Positions 48,690 to 60,375 are shown, counted from the first letter of the stretch. The stretch: DNA of 64,000 nt from Pomacea canaliculata (GCF_003073045.1 NC_037602.1:9720464-9784463), one strand, 5' to 3'. The notes: generated from the sequence alone by a model not told the origin. Program-made: numbers and translations.

Positions 48690-49015
48690 GCCTGACTATC
48701 AACATCAAGAAGACGGAGGTAATGCGGGTCAGCAACAACCTGCCAGACAAGACATAAAGAAGCCGAAGTGAGGCTGGGTTGGTCACACCTTGCAAAAGAC
48801 AGCCGACAATTTAACAAATCTTTGGGCTGGAACCCACAAGGGAGGCGCAGGGTTGGGAGACCCAGACAGACGTGGAGAAGATGGTCCACAGAGAGGCGGA
48901 TGCAGTTGCTATGACATGGTCCCAACTGCAAAGGGACGCCCAGAACCGGGTCCGATGGCGGGGAGTAATTGCGGCCCTGAGCTTCACTTAGGGTGATTAG
49001 GAACAAAAAGAAGAA
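48690..49015 (+). mobile_element. Old, internally deleted LINE fragment
   Basis: Translation gives GLTINIKKTEVMRVSNN, the end of the reverse-transcriptase palm, joined after a deletion to RRVGRPRQTWRR and a decayed C-terminal tail (..RVRWRGVIAAL-like), typical of invertebrate I/RTE-like LINE ORF2 ends. It ends in AACAAAAAGAAGAAGAAGGA. It is followed by receptor-unit 3' flank, exactly as at 53128, so it was inserted before that unit duplicated. Confidence 0.75.
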
Positions 49016-51582
49016 GAAGGATATGCTCTTCTTTCGTTTTCGAAGTGCACGCATACAATGGTATACACAGATTTAGAACCGCTTTAGGCAACTGCTTATA
49101 AGTCACGTAAAAGTCTTGACACTTCCTTTAAATGTTCCAAACAAGATTAAAATAAGGTTTTGAGAGATGACCGCTACTGCGACTGTGAGTATAGCATCAT
49201 GATAAATTACGCTAGTCAGAAAATTGTTTACATTTAGAAAGATAAGAAAATTCAGTCTCTTACATACTCAGCGTTACAGTCTACAAAGCCTTTCATTTCT
49301 ATGGATCAGTTTCTTATATTTATTCACTGGAAAGTAGTTATTCAATGTCCTTAATTTTACTAGAAAGAGATAACCCTGAGAGGAATTTTTTGTAAATAAG
49401 GTTTTCGGTAAAAGATACTTCTCAACATTCTATAATTTTATATATATATATTTATTTTAAGTCACACTCCTCTCTGTTGTAGTCTATACTGGTCTTGAAG
49501 GGGATTATCTATTTTCTTGCTAAACCAATTACCTGATATATTTATGCTTCTCTGGTTTATCCATACTCCACTTAGGCCAGGATCTTGTACGATTTGATTT
49601 ATAACAAAGAGTAACATTTAACAAAATTTTTTAGCCAGGTAATGAAAGTATATTTAATGTAACCTAATGTACCAGTACATAAAAACATAAGTGTTACAGC
49701 GAGAGTTTGATAACGTTCTCCATGAAAATTTCAAAGCTCTCTTACCTACGGCCAAATAAGATATAACAGTAAAGCCTGCTACCTTTATTATCCGAAGTCT
49801 TGTTAGAAAAGACAACATATTTTTTCATCATTTTTTCGTTACGAAATATTCTACAATTTTGCCAAAGCAAAAGAAGCGCAGACTATCTTTTAAAAAAGGT
49901 TTGATATTTACCTTTGCAGCTGGCAATCGCATGTTTTCAATAAAACATTTTAGTGACATAAAGTGTGTGACAATGATAAAAAAATACTTCGGTAAAATTG
50001 TCCATAAGAACGTCCGGTATCCTTCTATATAAATACAAAAGAACAAGTTGATATTAGTCAATTTGTAGTCACTGCGTACGTGTGTCTGTGTGGGTTGTAC
50101 AGATGCTCGTAGAGGTGCCTACATGATTGGGAGGATTCTTCTTAACTCAAATCACGTTTCGATTCCCTATTGAAACAGTTTTTAACTGAGCAAATATCAG
50201 CGTCCTTTTTCTGTAAAAGGGTCACTATTTACCTATGTGTACACGCCCTCCTCAGACATAAAAAGTCTACTTAAAACATTACATCATGGGTCCTTAATTG
50301 CAATAAAAACGATTCTGTAAGATGTTTTAACAACATGCAGTCAAGGCGCAGGACTCCGTTACTCTCACCTGAACTTTCTCACTTATACTTTGCCGCCTAG
50401 GTCGCGTGATTTTAATTTTTGTGCCAGTGCCACCTTCGTGATTTCAAAAGGTATGAGTTATACAGTTTACAGTGTACATGTTATTTAGGAACAGCTGATG
50501 TATAATACTGTCCACGAATCAACGTTTTAACTTAGTTAATAATTGTATTAAAGGGATACTCAAGGCTTGTGATAAGCCTGTGTCGACGGTTAAACGTTTC
50601 AAAACTATATTTAGTTACAATTACAGAGCACGAGAGCAATACTTGAGAAATAAAGGATTCGTTTCTCACTTAATTACCGCTTATTGTCTGTATCGCACTA
50701 TGTCGGTTGCCGATGTTTATACAAATTGAAAAAATCCAGTGAAATCGACCTTTGTGTCCTTCCGCAGTGTAACCACGATAGCTTCCCGAGATTGTCAAGC
50801 AGACGAGTCTCCTTGAGATGTCAGAGTCTTCTTGTGACGTCAGAGTCTTATTGTGACGTCAGTCTCTGACAGAAAGTGTCTGTATCTGTGTCATTGCGAA
50901 GATTTTACGTCATCTGTTTATTCGTATGACGCACTCTGTGTGTAAGGATTGTAAGCTCTGTCTTTCGGAAACTGATGAAAAGAAAATTTTGAATCTTTTC
51001 CATCTTTTCGTGGTGCAGCACATTCTGGAGGCATGGTTCTCACTATGGAAACCACACGTCATAGGGTCACGTGACGGAGAACGAGACTTCGTGGAAGCAA
51101 AAAAGAGTCCCCTGTAATTTCTCTTATTAAACACAACATTCTACTAAAAACCTTCAACGTTTTCCACATAAACACACATATAAATAGACGAGATTCAAAT
51201 TTATCCTACATTTACGCGATTCTAAGCGATTTTATTTTGCCTTTAGAATCCCTTTAAATGTTGTGCTGGTATTGAAATATGAGGTTGATTTCAAGTTTTC
51301 CCTATAAGCAATGCTACAATCTAAGCAAAGATTTTTATTCATTGTAAATTAGTATTAGTATACCACTGACTCATATTATCGAAGCAATATTTTACATTTA
51401 TCCTATTTTTTCTACTTCTTTTAGATTAAAGATTTTCCTATAGATGTTTTTCTTTAAAACGTTTTCTTTAGAAATTTCTAAAAAAAAATTTTGGATAATT
51501 TATTATTTACTGTTTCAGTCGCATTATCGGCACCTGCAGACAACACAAAGAGGACCAGTTTGCTTGCACCTGACAAGAAAAC
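49016..51582. promoter_or_regulatory. Unit spacer and conserved upstream module of GPCR copy 3
   Basis: 49016-50100 is 3' flank homologous to 45140-45790 and 53337-54560. 50160-50545 repeats the presumed promoter module (CAGACATAAAAAGTCTACTT near 50258, GTCAAGGCGCAGGACTCCGT near 50340). A 702-bp element interrupts it at 50552. The acceptor TACTGTTTCAG near 51518 precedes the receptor ATG at 51583. Confidence 0.55.
50552..51253. mobile_element. TTAA-targeting DNA transposon derivative, 702 bp
   Basis: It starts AGGGATACTCAAGG and ends with the complement of AGGGATTCTAAAGG, flanked by TTAA on both sides (50548-50551, 51254-51257). The other two receptor units have an uninterrupted site (ATTGTATTAAATGTTGTGCTG at 55120-55140 and the like at 46310), so both ends are exact. 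TTAA duplication with short inverted repeats fits piggyBac or Kolobok; I could not assign a transposase, and the open frames inside are short. Confidence 0.85.
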
Positions 51583-52572
51583 ATGACTTCAGACGAAAGT
51601 TTCGAAGACGCTGTTCATTTAATCACGAAAGTATCTTATCCCGTGTTGTTGATAGTCGGAAGTTTTGGCAATATTATGACTATTATTATATTTTATCGAA
51701 TGTCTGACTACTGCGCAATATCAACCTATTGCATTGCACTGGGCATCTCCAGATCTGTTGTATTTGTATTTTTCATGGATATTTCACACCTGGCTACAGT
51801 ATCAGTTCCATTTCTTTGTCCTGTGTGTCCATCCCATAATCTGCAAACTATTATCTGTTACAGACTTTGCAAGCGGTTCTTTGGCATCGTGGTATATGGT
51901 TGCCATGACGATGCAGAGAGCTTTATCAGTCGTGTGGCCTCATCGTGTGAACGTGTTGTGCACGCGCAGTTTTTCCCGCGTAGTCACGTAGTTATATTCA
52001 TTGTTATTCTTGTATTAAATTCACACTTTTTGTACGGTGTTACTATATTTGTCACCAATGTAAACTGTTCTTTTTGCGACACCTGTACAATCGGCACTAT
52101 CGATGATGAAACGTACAAATACTTTTACTTTCACATTTGGCCTGGATTGATCTGATAGTTGGTTCACTGGCTCCATTTGTGTTTCTGATGGTGTCTAACA
52201 TTGTTCTTGTGAGATCGGTGCTGATATCGGCGAGAAACGTACGTCACAGTCTAGCAGTCGGTCAGTCGATGCACGTCACTGCACGTGAGAAAAAAGCTTC
52301 TTCATTGTCGGTTACGTTGATAATCTTATCCCTCACATTTCTCGTCCTCACTGGTCCTGGTCGTGTTCACTTTGTTGTACACCCTTTTATTAATTTTAAA
52401 TTAGCGAGGTTAGAAGTTTGGTATCAGCGAATTGATGTTCTGTATATTGTCCCTGCTTGTTGTTTTAAACAGTTCAATAAACTTCTACATATACTGTCTA
52501 AGTGGTTCAATGTTCAGAAAGGAAGTCATGCGACTTTTTTGTGGTCCAATTGATAAAACGCTGCGGTCATGA
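51583..52572 (+). pseudogene. Class A GPCR, copy 3, about five frame breaks
   Basis: Same architecture as copy 2, beginning MTSDESFEDAVHLITKV and ending at the TGA 52570-52572. All seven membrane segments and the marks AMTMQRALSVVWPHRVNVLC, NCSFCDTC and GQSMHVTAREKKASSLSVTL are present, but in changing frames. Relative to copy 4: one base gained near 51751, lost near 51988, lost near 52142, gained near 52413. Copy 3 is the most interrupted, so real decay is more likely here than in copy 2, though every change is a single base. Confidence 0.8.
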
Positions 52573-53127
52573 CTAAGGAAAACTAAAACTGAAAAAATAC
52601 CAGCCGTTTGGCAAGGAGACTAGCAACAGAAGACAACTGTCAATGAAATGCGTACGTAGGAATGACATGTCCATATGATGCTTTAATTTTCTTATATTCA
52701 AATTCTGACAAATTAAAGCATGTGCAAACTCATTCTTTGTGTATTGTTTTGGTAATTGCAAATGGAATGACTTTTTCTCTGTCTGGAATTTTGATAATGA
52801 ATCTATAGCTGTTAAACCAGTCATGTACCTTCAACGATATCTTTCATCGTTTCATTTTTATAATGAAAGTGAGACGAGCGAGAAATAGAAACGTGGAACT
52901 TATCTTGCACCAACTAAAACGGTGTAAAAATGGCATAAATGCTGAGCCTTTCAAAATGAAACAAGCAGGAATAAAAGAATAAAGGGATGCAAAGTGTAAT
53001 GTAGTAAGGTTAGAGTATAAAGAGGACAAAATTTTGCCAAACGAAAAAACAAAGACGTTTTTGATTGTAATGTTCAAACAAACTGAACTTTAAAATTTGA
53101 AATACAATTTAACAAATAAAGTAAAAT
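52573..53127. other. 3' flank of GPCR copy 3
   Basis: Homologous to 47520-47956 after copy 2. No gene of its own. The paralogous alignment stops where the LINE scrap begins. Confidence 0.7.
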
Positions 53128-53345
53128 AGTTCTACAGATGGTCCACAGTGAGGCTGAGACCCAGTTGAGAGACCCAGACAGACTTGGAGGAGATCAGTCC
53201 AAAGCGAGGCGGAGACAGATGGGATGACATGGTCCCAACGGGAAAGAGACGCTAAGAACCGGGTCCGATGGAGGGTGTCGCTGTGGTCTTATGCTTCAGG
53301 GGGGGGGGGGGGGGGGATGTTATGAGGAACAAGAGGAAGGATATG
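53128..53345 (+). mobile_element. Old LINE fragment, homologous to 48690-49015
   Basis: Shares GAGACCCAGACAGACxTGGA, ATGACATGGTCCCAAC and AAGAACCGGGTCCGATGG with the fragment at 48690 and is followed by the same receptor-unit flank. A run of 19 G (53299-53317) interrupts it. The 5' part present at 48690 (reverse-transcriptase end) is missing here. Confidence 0.7.
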
Positions 53346-55575
53346 CTCTTCTTTTTTTTTTCGAAGTACACGCATACAATGGTAATCTTACACAGATTAG
53401 AAACCGCTTTGGGAAGCTGCATACGTCAGTCAGAAGTCTTAAAACTTTACTTCAGAATATTTTTTTTAAGTTCTTCTAAATTTAAACCACATCAGAAATG
53501 TTCAAAACTAGATTTAAAACAAAATGTTAAAAGATAACCACAGTTTAATTCGTAGGGGTCGTTTTATTTACTAAAGCTAGCAATGAATGCAGCTTAGAGG
53601 AACTAAGACTGAGTATTGTAAGGTGATAAATTACGCTAGTCAAAAAATTGTTTACAAATAAAAAGATAAGGGAATTCAGTCTCATACATACTCAGTGTTA
53701 CACTCTACAAAGCCTTTCATTTGTATGGATCTCGGTTTCCTACATTTATTTACTAGAAAGTAGTTATTCAATGTCCTTAACTTTATTACAAGGAGATAAT
53801 AATGAGTAGATTTTTTTTTGTTTTTCGTGGAAAGGTACTTTTGAAAAATCTACTATTTTAGTATCTTTATTTGAAGGTGTAGACCACTCTGAATATACTG
53901 GTCTTGAAGGGACATATCTATTTTCTTCTTAAACCAATTACCTGATGCATTTTTGCTTCTCTGGTTTATTCATACTTTACTTAAGCCAGGATTTTGTAGT
54001 GTTACTTTTTAGAAAAAAAAAACTAAAAAAATGGTAACCAGATAATGAAAGTATTTTAACGTAACCTATTTAAGCATACTTAAAAAAAGAGTGTTACAGC
54101 GAGAGTTTGATAACATTCTCAATGAAAACGTATCCGATTTCTTTCACCTAAGGCCAAATACGAAATACCAGTAAGGCCTGGTACCTTTATTATCCACAGA
54201 CTTGTTGCAAAAGACAATTTTTTTCCTCTTCGCCTCCACCCAACTGAGCACGTTTTGATAAAAGAGAGAACAGCTTCACTCTCTTGTGTTAATTATAACG
54301 GTCAGTTGCGTCATCCAAAAGTTTCACGATGGGATGTCAAGTAGACCTCTTCACTTTGTTACGAAAAAGTCTACAATTTTGCCTAAACAAACCAGCGCAG
54401 ACCATCTCTTAAAAGAGGTTTGACATTTATGTCTGCCTCTCGCCATTGCATGTGCTAATAAAAGCATTTTGAGTGACATAAAAGTTGTGCACAATAATTA
54501 AAAAAATACTTCGGTTAAAATTGTCCATTAAGAACGTATGGTTTCCTTCTATAGAAATAAAAAGAAAAACTAGTTGATATTAGTCTATATATAGTCGATG
54601 CGTACGTTGTGTGTGTGTGTTCGTAGGAGTGCATATACGATTGCCTGCAATTCTTTTAAAAATTCACGCTTGTATTCCCCTTTCTAAGCAGTTTTTAACT
54701 GAGCAAATATTAGCATCCTTTTTCTGTAAAAGGGCCACTATTTACCTATGTGCACACGCCTTTCCTATACATAAAAAACTTTTGACATTGCATCATGGGT
54801 CCTAAGTCGCAATAAAAGCGAGTCTGGAAGATGTTTTATCAACCTGCAGTCAAAGCACAGGACTTCTGTTACTCTCACCTTGAGCATTCTACCTTAATAT
54901 TCTACCGTTTACAGTGCCGCCTAGGTAAGATGAATCTGTCGAGTGATTTGCAGTTTTAGAACACCAGTTGCTGATATCCGTGATTTGAAAACTTAATTTC
55001 TGTGCCAGTGCAACCTTCGTGATTTCAAAAGGTGTGAGTTACTACAGTTTACAATTTTCATTTAGAAACAACTGATGTATAAACATTGTCCATGAATCAA
55101 CGTTTCAACTTAGTTAATAATTGTATTAAATGTTGTGCTGTTGTTGAAATATGAGGTTTAGCATTTTGCCAGTGACTTATATTATATCGAAATTTCCTGG
55201 TGCATATCGACGACAGTCTTTCCAAGTCAGTTATAATGAAGGCCCTCTCTTCCAGGACTGGGCAATTGTTTTACTGTTTTCGATGTAGCAAATAGCCCCA
55301 CGCCCAACCCTCCTCCTTTTTCAACCGTCCTTAGGGCAGTGATACCAGTGAACTGGAATGCAGAGTCACGCAGGGCTCGCCTGATCAAGCCGAAGTAGTC
55401 TTTTGCATTTATTCTATTTTTTCTAACTTTTTTAGACTAAAGATTTTCATATGGATGTTTTTCTTTAAAAAGTTTTCTTCGGAAATTAAAAAAAAGATAA
55501 TTATTTACGTTTCAGTCGCATTATCGGCACCTACATACAACACAAAGAGGACCAGTTTGCACCTGACAAGAAAAC
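53346..55575. promoter_or_regulatory. Unit spacer and conserved upstream module of GPCR copy 4
   Basis: 53346-54560 parallels the spacer at 49020-50060. 54690-55140 repeats the presumed promoter module (CTATTTACCTATGTGCACAC near 54739, CAATAAAAGCGA, GTCAAAGCACAGGACTTCTG). An extra block of about 200 bp at 55195-55405 is absent from the other units. The acceptor TACGTTTCAG near 55515 precedes the ATG at 55576. Confidence 0.55.
55195..55405 (-). mobile_element. Unit-specific insertion with coding-like minus strand
   Basis: Copies 2 and 3 run directly from the CACTGA..TATTATCGAA sequence to the TTTACATTTATCCTATTTT sequence; here about 200 bp intervene. On the minus strand it reads ALRDSAFQFTGITALRTVEK, then GGGLGVGLFATSKTVKQLP, open for about 55 codons. 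It is probably a fragment of a dispersed repeat. I do not recognise it. Confidence 0.45.
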
Positions 55576-56515
55576 ATGACTTCAGAAGAAAGTTTCGAAG
55601 ACGCTGTTCATTTAATCATGAAAGTAGCTTATCCCGTGTTGTTAATAGTCGGAAGCTTTGGAAATATTATGACCATTATCATATTCTATCGAATGTCCGA
55701 CTACTGCGCAATATCAACCTATTGCATTGCACTGGCCATCTCCGATCTGCTGTACATGTTTTTTTCATGGATAAATCACACCTGGCTACAGTATCAGTTC
55801 CACTTCTTTATTCTGTGTGTCCACCCCATCATAATCAAACTATTATCTGTCACAGACCTTGTGAGCGGTACTTTGGCATCGTGGTATATGGTTGCCATGA
55901 CGATGCAGAGAGCTTTGTCAGTCGTGTGGCCTCATCGTGTAACGTGATCTGCACGCGCAATGTTTCCCGCGTGGTCACAGTAGTTATACTCATTGTTATT
56001 GTTGTATTAAATTCCCACATGTTGTACGGTGCTACTATATTTGTCACCAATAAACTGTTCTTCTTGCGACACCTGTACATTCGGCACTATCGATGATGAA
56101 ATGTACAGACACTTTTCACTTTCACATTTGGCCCTGGGTTGATCTGATAGTTGGTTCACTGGCTCCATTTGTGTTTCTGCTGGTGTCTAACATTGTTCTT
56201 GTGAGATCGGTGCTGATATCAGCGAGAAACGTACGTCACAGTCTAGCAGTCGGTCAGTCGATGCACGTCACTGCACGTGAGAAAAAAGCCTCTTCATTGT
56301 CTGTGACGTTGATAATCTTATCCCTCACATTTCTGGTCCTCACTGGTCCTTGTCGTGTTCACTTTATTTTAAACCCTTTTGTTAATTATAAATTAGCGAA
56401 GTTAGAATTCGGTATCAGCGAATTGATGTACTCTATAGTCAACATACTTGTTGTTTTAAACAGTTCTATAAACTTCTACATCTACTGTCTATGCGGTGCA
56501 AAGTTCAGAAAGTGA
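55576..56515 (+). pseudogene. Class A GPCR, copy 4, about four frame breaks
   Basis: Begins MTSEESFEDAVHLIMKV. TM1-TM3 are intact in one frame to WPHRV (ISDLLYMFFSWINHTWLQYQ, ..AMTMQRALSVVWPHRV), then a G is lost near 55941, two bases near 56050, one gained near 56118, and a G lost near 56513 that brings a stop right after AKFRK instead of the usual KEVxRLF tail. TM5-TM7 (VDLIVGSLAPFVFLLVSNIV, GQSMHVTAREKKASSLSVTL, NSSINFYIYCL) are clean. DRY is QRA as in all copies. The homologous end of the coding region would be near 56565. Confidence 0.8.
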
Positions 56516-57560
56516 AGTCAGGCTATTTTTTGGTGGTCTATTTGATAAAACGCTGCGGTTATTGACTAAGGAAAACTGAAACTGCAAAAATACCAGCTTC
56601 TTGGCAAGGAGACAAGCAACATAATACAACTGTCAATGAAATGAGTTCTTATTAATGACAGGTCTATATTTTTATATTGACAATTCTGGCATATTGAAGA
56701 TACTTCAAAGAACATGGAACCTGCATTCTTTGTGTATACGTTTGGTTATTGCAATTGGGCCGACTTACTTTTAATATTTCTTTTGTCTGGAAGTTTGATC
56801 ATCTAACCATAGCTGTTACACCAATGGAATGATACCTTCAATTGTTTCATTTCTCTAAAGAATTTAATTAGCATCAAAACCAACACAGAAGTTTTTTGTT
56901 GCAAAGGTGGTCTAAGTCGTAGTAGATGCATGGTCGGTGGCTGGCGGCAAACTGTTTGTGAAGTTAGTAGATCTTTCTGTGCGGGGGATAAAAGGTGGCA
57001 ATGTCAGTCACATCGACAAATGCTGATAGGAATGAACCATGAGGAAATAGTTCTACGACAAGGGGAAGGGAGTGAAAGGAAACACAGCTTCAAGTAAAAA
57101 AAAAAAAACAACAAACTGACAGCAACAACAACAGAACTGAAGAAATTCACTTCATCAACAACCAACACACGGAAGAGAAGGGCACCGTGTGACTTCTATC
57201 TCCATCTTTGACCCCACTCGATCACTCTACGCCCTCAGCAACAAAGGACCTGCTACGACAAGAACCGAATCAAGAAGTTCAGCAGTTGGCAAACGATGGC
57301 AGCAGTCATGTGACCAACATCACCTATTGGATGTTTCATTAGTGACTTCACTGTGTTTCAGTATTCCCTGAACTGTGACAATCGTGGACTATTCTGTATT
57401 AATCCGCCCTCGTATAACTACTTTTAGCTGGTAAGTGTTTTTTTATTGTTGTTGTTTGTGTGTGTTTTTTGGGGAAGGGGACTATTTAGTGCAAAAATTT
57501 TGGTTTAAATGGTGTTCGTTTCTTGCAAACACTTTGAGACAATACAAGATGAAGCCGTTC
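56516..57560. other. 3' flank of GPCR copy 4; nothing else seen
   Basis: The first 300 bp resemble the 3' flanks of copies 2 and 3 (CAAGGAGACAAGCAACA, TCAATGAAATG), then the similarity is lost. No open frame is recognisable. Confidence 0.5.
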
Positions 57561-58395
57561 TTGTCACATAACCGCTGTGTACAAGGGAGAGGACGGAAGG
57601 GGAGTGAAGAAAAGCTGTGAATATTTTAATAGGTGCAATGGCTACATAAAACTCTGGGGAAAAAGTATATTATTGCACATGGGAATAGAAGATGATGTCT
57701 GCGGCCTTTTAAGAGATGAAAAAGAAAATATTCAACATATATTTTGGACTTGTAAATGAACTAATGATTTTTGGAGAAACTTACAAAATTGTATATTAGA
57801 CAAATGTACAAATGCTCTAAAGATAGCTATCAGTGAACATTTGTTTGGATGCAGTAAAAACTGTGAGATAGATGTTGTACTTGATTTAATTTTACTGCTA
57901 GCAAAAACATACAAATATATGGTAGATTAAAAAAAAGGCAATCCCTCAGTTAGAACCCTTTATCTGAACATTAAAACAGATATACAATTGAAAAATGTAA
58001 TACATGATTAGAAATAAACGAAGACAAGTTTGCTAAGCACTGGCCACCATATTAACAACTTATTAACTAGACTGAATATTGACTATATGTATAAATGACT
58101 TTATGATTACATAAAATTACATGTGTTGATATTACATACATTAATATTGTTGCGCTGTCAGCCTATTACACATGGGATGCAAGGTGTCTATATGATGATT
58201 GCTTGATTTGTGTGAGGTGTGAAAAGAATACACACTTTGTCTCTGTTGTGTAAAATATTACATTGCTGGCTTGGTAGATGGATGTATTCTTAAAATGACT
58301 GTTAATCTATGTGCATATGTTTGCTGTTATGTTGTTATATTGTAAAATATTGCTTTTTATGTGCTATATCTGTGAGAGATAATAAATGATAAAAA
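57560..58395 (+). mobile_element. LINE 3' end (ORF2 C-terminus and 3' UTR)
   Basis: From about 57630 the frame reads ..IKLWGKSILLHMGIEDDV.., then ENIQHIFWTCK, a stop, then TNDFWRNLQNCILDKC and LDLILLLAKTYKY. The block HIFWxCxxxxxFWxxL, then LLLAKxYKY, is the standard C-terminal end of L1/Tx1-like non-LTR ORF2 proteins. At least one in-frame stop shows decay. The 3' UTR runs to AATAAATGATAAAAAG near 58396. It lies just downstream of the partial dehydrogenase at 58439. Confidence 0.7.
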
Positions 58396-58438
58396 GAATT
58401 ACAAGAGTTTTGAGTAGGTTTTACGAGCCCCTCAGTCC

Positions 58439-59712
58439 TCAGTACGTGTCCACCTCTTCGACATCGGAAACATCATCGCGATCAACAACCTGTCGTCGCC
58501 TGTAACGAGCCCCCTTCTCATGGGACACCTCCAAGATGGCGCCGTTGTTGTCTGGATCTCGTATCAGTTTCATAACGGCCTGTACCACCTGGGAAACTCT
58601 GTGAAACATAAACAGATTATTACACAATACTGATTAAAAATATAATGCTGTCTAATCGTTCGAACTGTGTTGTGCTATTTGTCTAAATCCTACAAAATAC
58701 TACTTGTGTCAGGTAATCTCAAAGAATTCTACACATTTGAATTACAACCTAAAAAAATACTACAAACTACATCCTAAGAGTCATTACTCTTAACATCACT
58801 CTGAACTTTGTGACATAATAGCTTCGTGCGTGCAACCTGAGAGAGAGATTAGTCAGCGAGCAGGAGCTAAGGAGCATGTATGCGTGTGTGTGTGTGTGGG
58901 GATAACAAACATATTTGGGGTCAAAAACCGTGCTTAGCAGCAGCGAGGTGGTCTTCGTTTACACTTTACACTGTGTAGTCTCGACTTTTTTGTTGGGTGG
59001 CTCAAGAGTAACACACGAACTGTGATAACCTACAAACATCGCCTGAAACAAATCATTCTTATGTACATATCGAGATCCCCTCTCCAAAATCCTGCAATCA
59101 TTTCTCACTCATGAAAATTTAGTTCTCCTACAACCATAGATGAGTGCCTGTGTACAAACCTTTGTGCTGTTCGTCATCCGAGACATCGGCCGGCTGGAAG
59201 AAGACGACATCGGCGCCATATTGTGTTCGTAGTTCAGACTCAGTGGCTCTCCCTCTCTCCACATCGACATCACAGAACAACACCTGGCATCGATATAACA
59301 CGTAACAAAAATTTATGAAAGCTATACAATCTAGTAGAGTAACCTTTATATTTATAACACCTTCTGAGTCATTTAATTTCGTCCCTGTATGTGGGTTAGG
59401 TCAATAAAGTCGCGAAACAGCAGGGCTCACCAGACTGACAGCAATAGCAAGCTAGTAATTATAGGCATGTTACAATACATCATAACAAACATATTAACAT
59501 GAAATCCATAGCAAGGCAGTCGTAGAGATTCTAAAGCATAAAAATGGTTCGCAGTGACAAGAAATGTTTTCTGTGTCTCCGGTCCGTTACTAAATTTACA
59601 GTCACTGAATGTTTCTGACCTTTGCTCCCAGGGACAAAAGCTCCTCCACGATACCTCGGCCTAAGCCTTGTGCCCCGCCTGTCAGAAACACGCCTTTACC
59701 TCGAGGGTCCAT
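58439..59712 (-). pseudogene. HPGD-like gene lacking exons 3-6
   Basis: On the minus strand exon 1 (59620-59712, 93 bp) and exon 2 (59160-59283, 124 bp) are intact with GT-AG borders and encode the NAD-binding part: TGGAQGLG at 11-18 and D36 in VLFCD. Exon 7 (58439-58598, 160 bp) is also intact (..KLIRDPDNNGAILEVS.., ending EEVDTY). The 560 bp between exon 2 and exon 7 contain no trace of exons 3-6, so NNAG, N107, S138, Y151 and K155 are absent. Joining exon 2 to exon 7 is out of phase. It is therefore a deletion pseudogene, unless the assembly has collapsed two copies. The clean exons suggest the deletion is recent. Exon 2 is closest to that of the 29.5 kb gene. Confidence 0.85.
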
Positions 59713-60227
59713 GAATGTAGTTTACAAAGGTAGAGCCAAGACTGTGGACAAGACACCTGTTGGATGCAGCCTCGTGTCTCCAACCTGTCTACATTATCTC
59801 TCTTCCTCCAGCTTGCTTGTGATTGTTAATTGTTAATATATCTTGATACCACGAGAAGACACCGGTCTACAAATCACGTAGTCTTACACGAAGTGACTTC
59901 CCTTGGTTTATTAGTGAGTAATCGTGCTCCTGCAAACGTTTTGTTTGTTTGTTTTAAACGCCGTTCCGGCAGCTAAGACTATGTCACGGCTTCTGCAAAC
60001 GGGAAAGAAAGAACTGATAATGAACTGTGCACAGTTAATTGCCCTCACTCTCTTTCATTTCTCTAGTCCAGTATTCTCACGCTGTTCACACAGATATCTA
60101 CAGTTCTATAAATAAAGCACGAAATGGGAAAAGGTCCACGACTGATGTTTATTGCAACTTACAGGTATTCAGCGAATATATATTAAATATACATATCACG
60201 GATAATCTGAACTATTGTCATATTTAT

Positions 60228-60375
60228 AAGATAAGATGGCGGCCAGTAGAGTTTATCAATGGAAGCGCACGTGGAATGAATGAGTTATGGTGATGATTGG
60301 TTTGCTTTCACACTTCGTGTACCTACAGCCAGACCGCAAGAGTGAGAACTCACGCGAGAACACGTGATCAGAAAT
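60228..60375 (+). repeat. Direct repeat, copy 1 (with copy 2 at 61507-61650)
   Basis: Shared strings are GGCCAGTAGAGTTTATCA, ACGTG.AATGAA, GTACCTACAGCCAGACCGCA and GTGA.AACTCAC. The first contains AAGATGGCGGC, a YY1-type core. A shorter match is near 24166-24210, which suggests a dispersed element rather than a local duplication. Confidence 0.65.

Noticed and set aside
48668-49054. 128-codon minus-strand frame
   Set aside because: It is antisense to the LINE remnant at 48690-49015.
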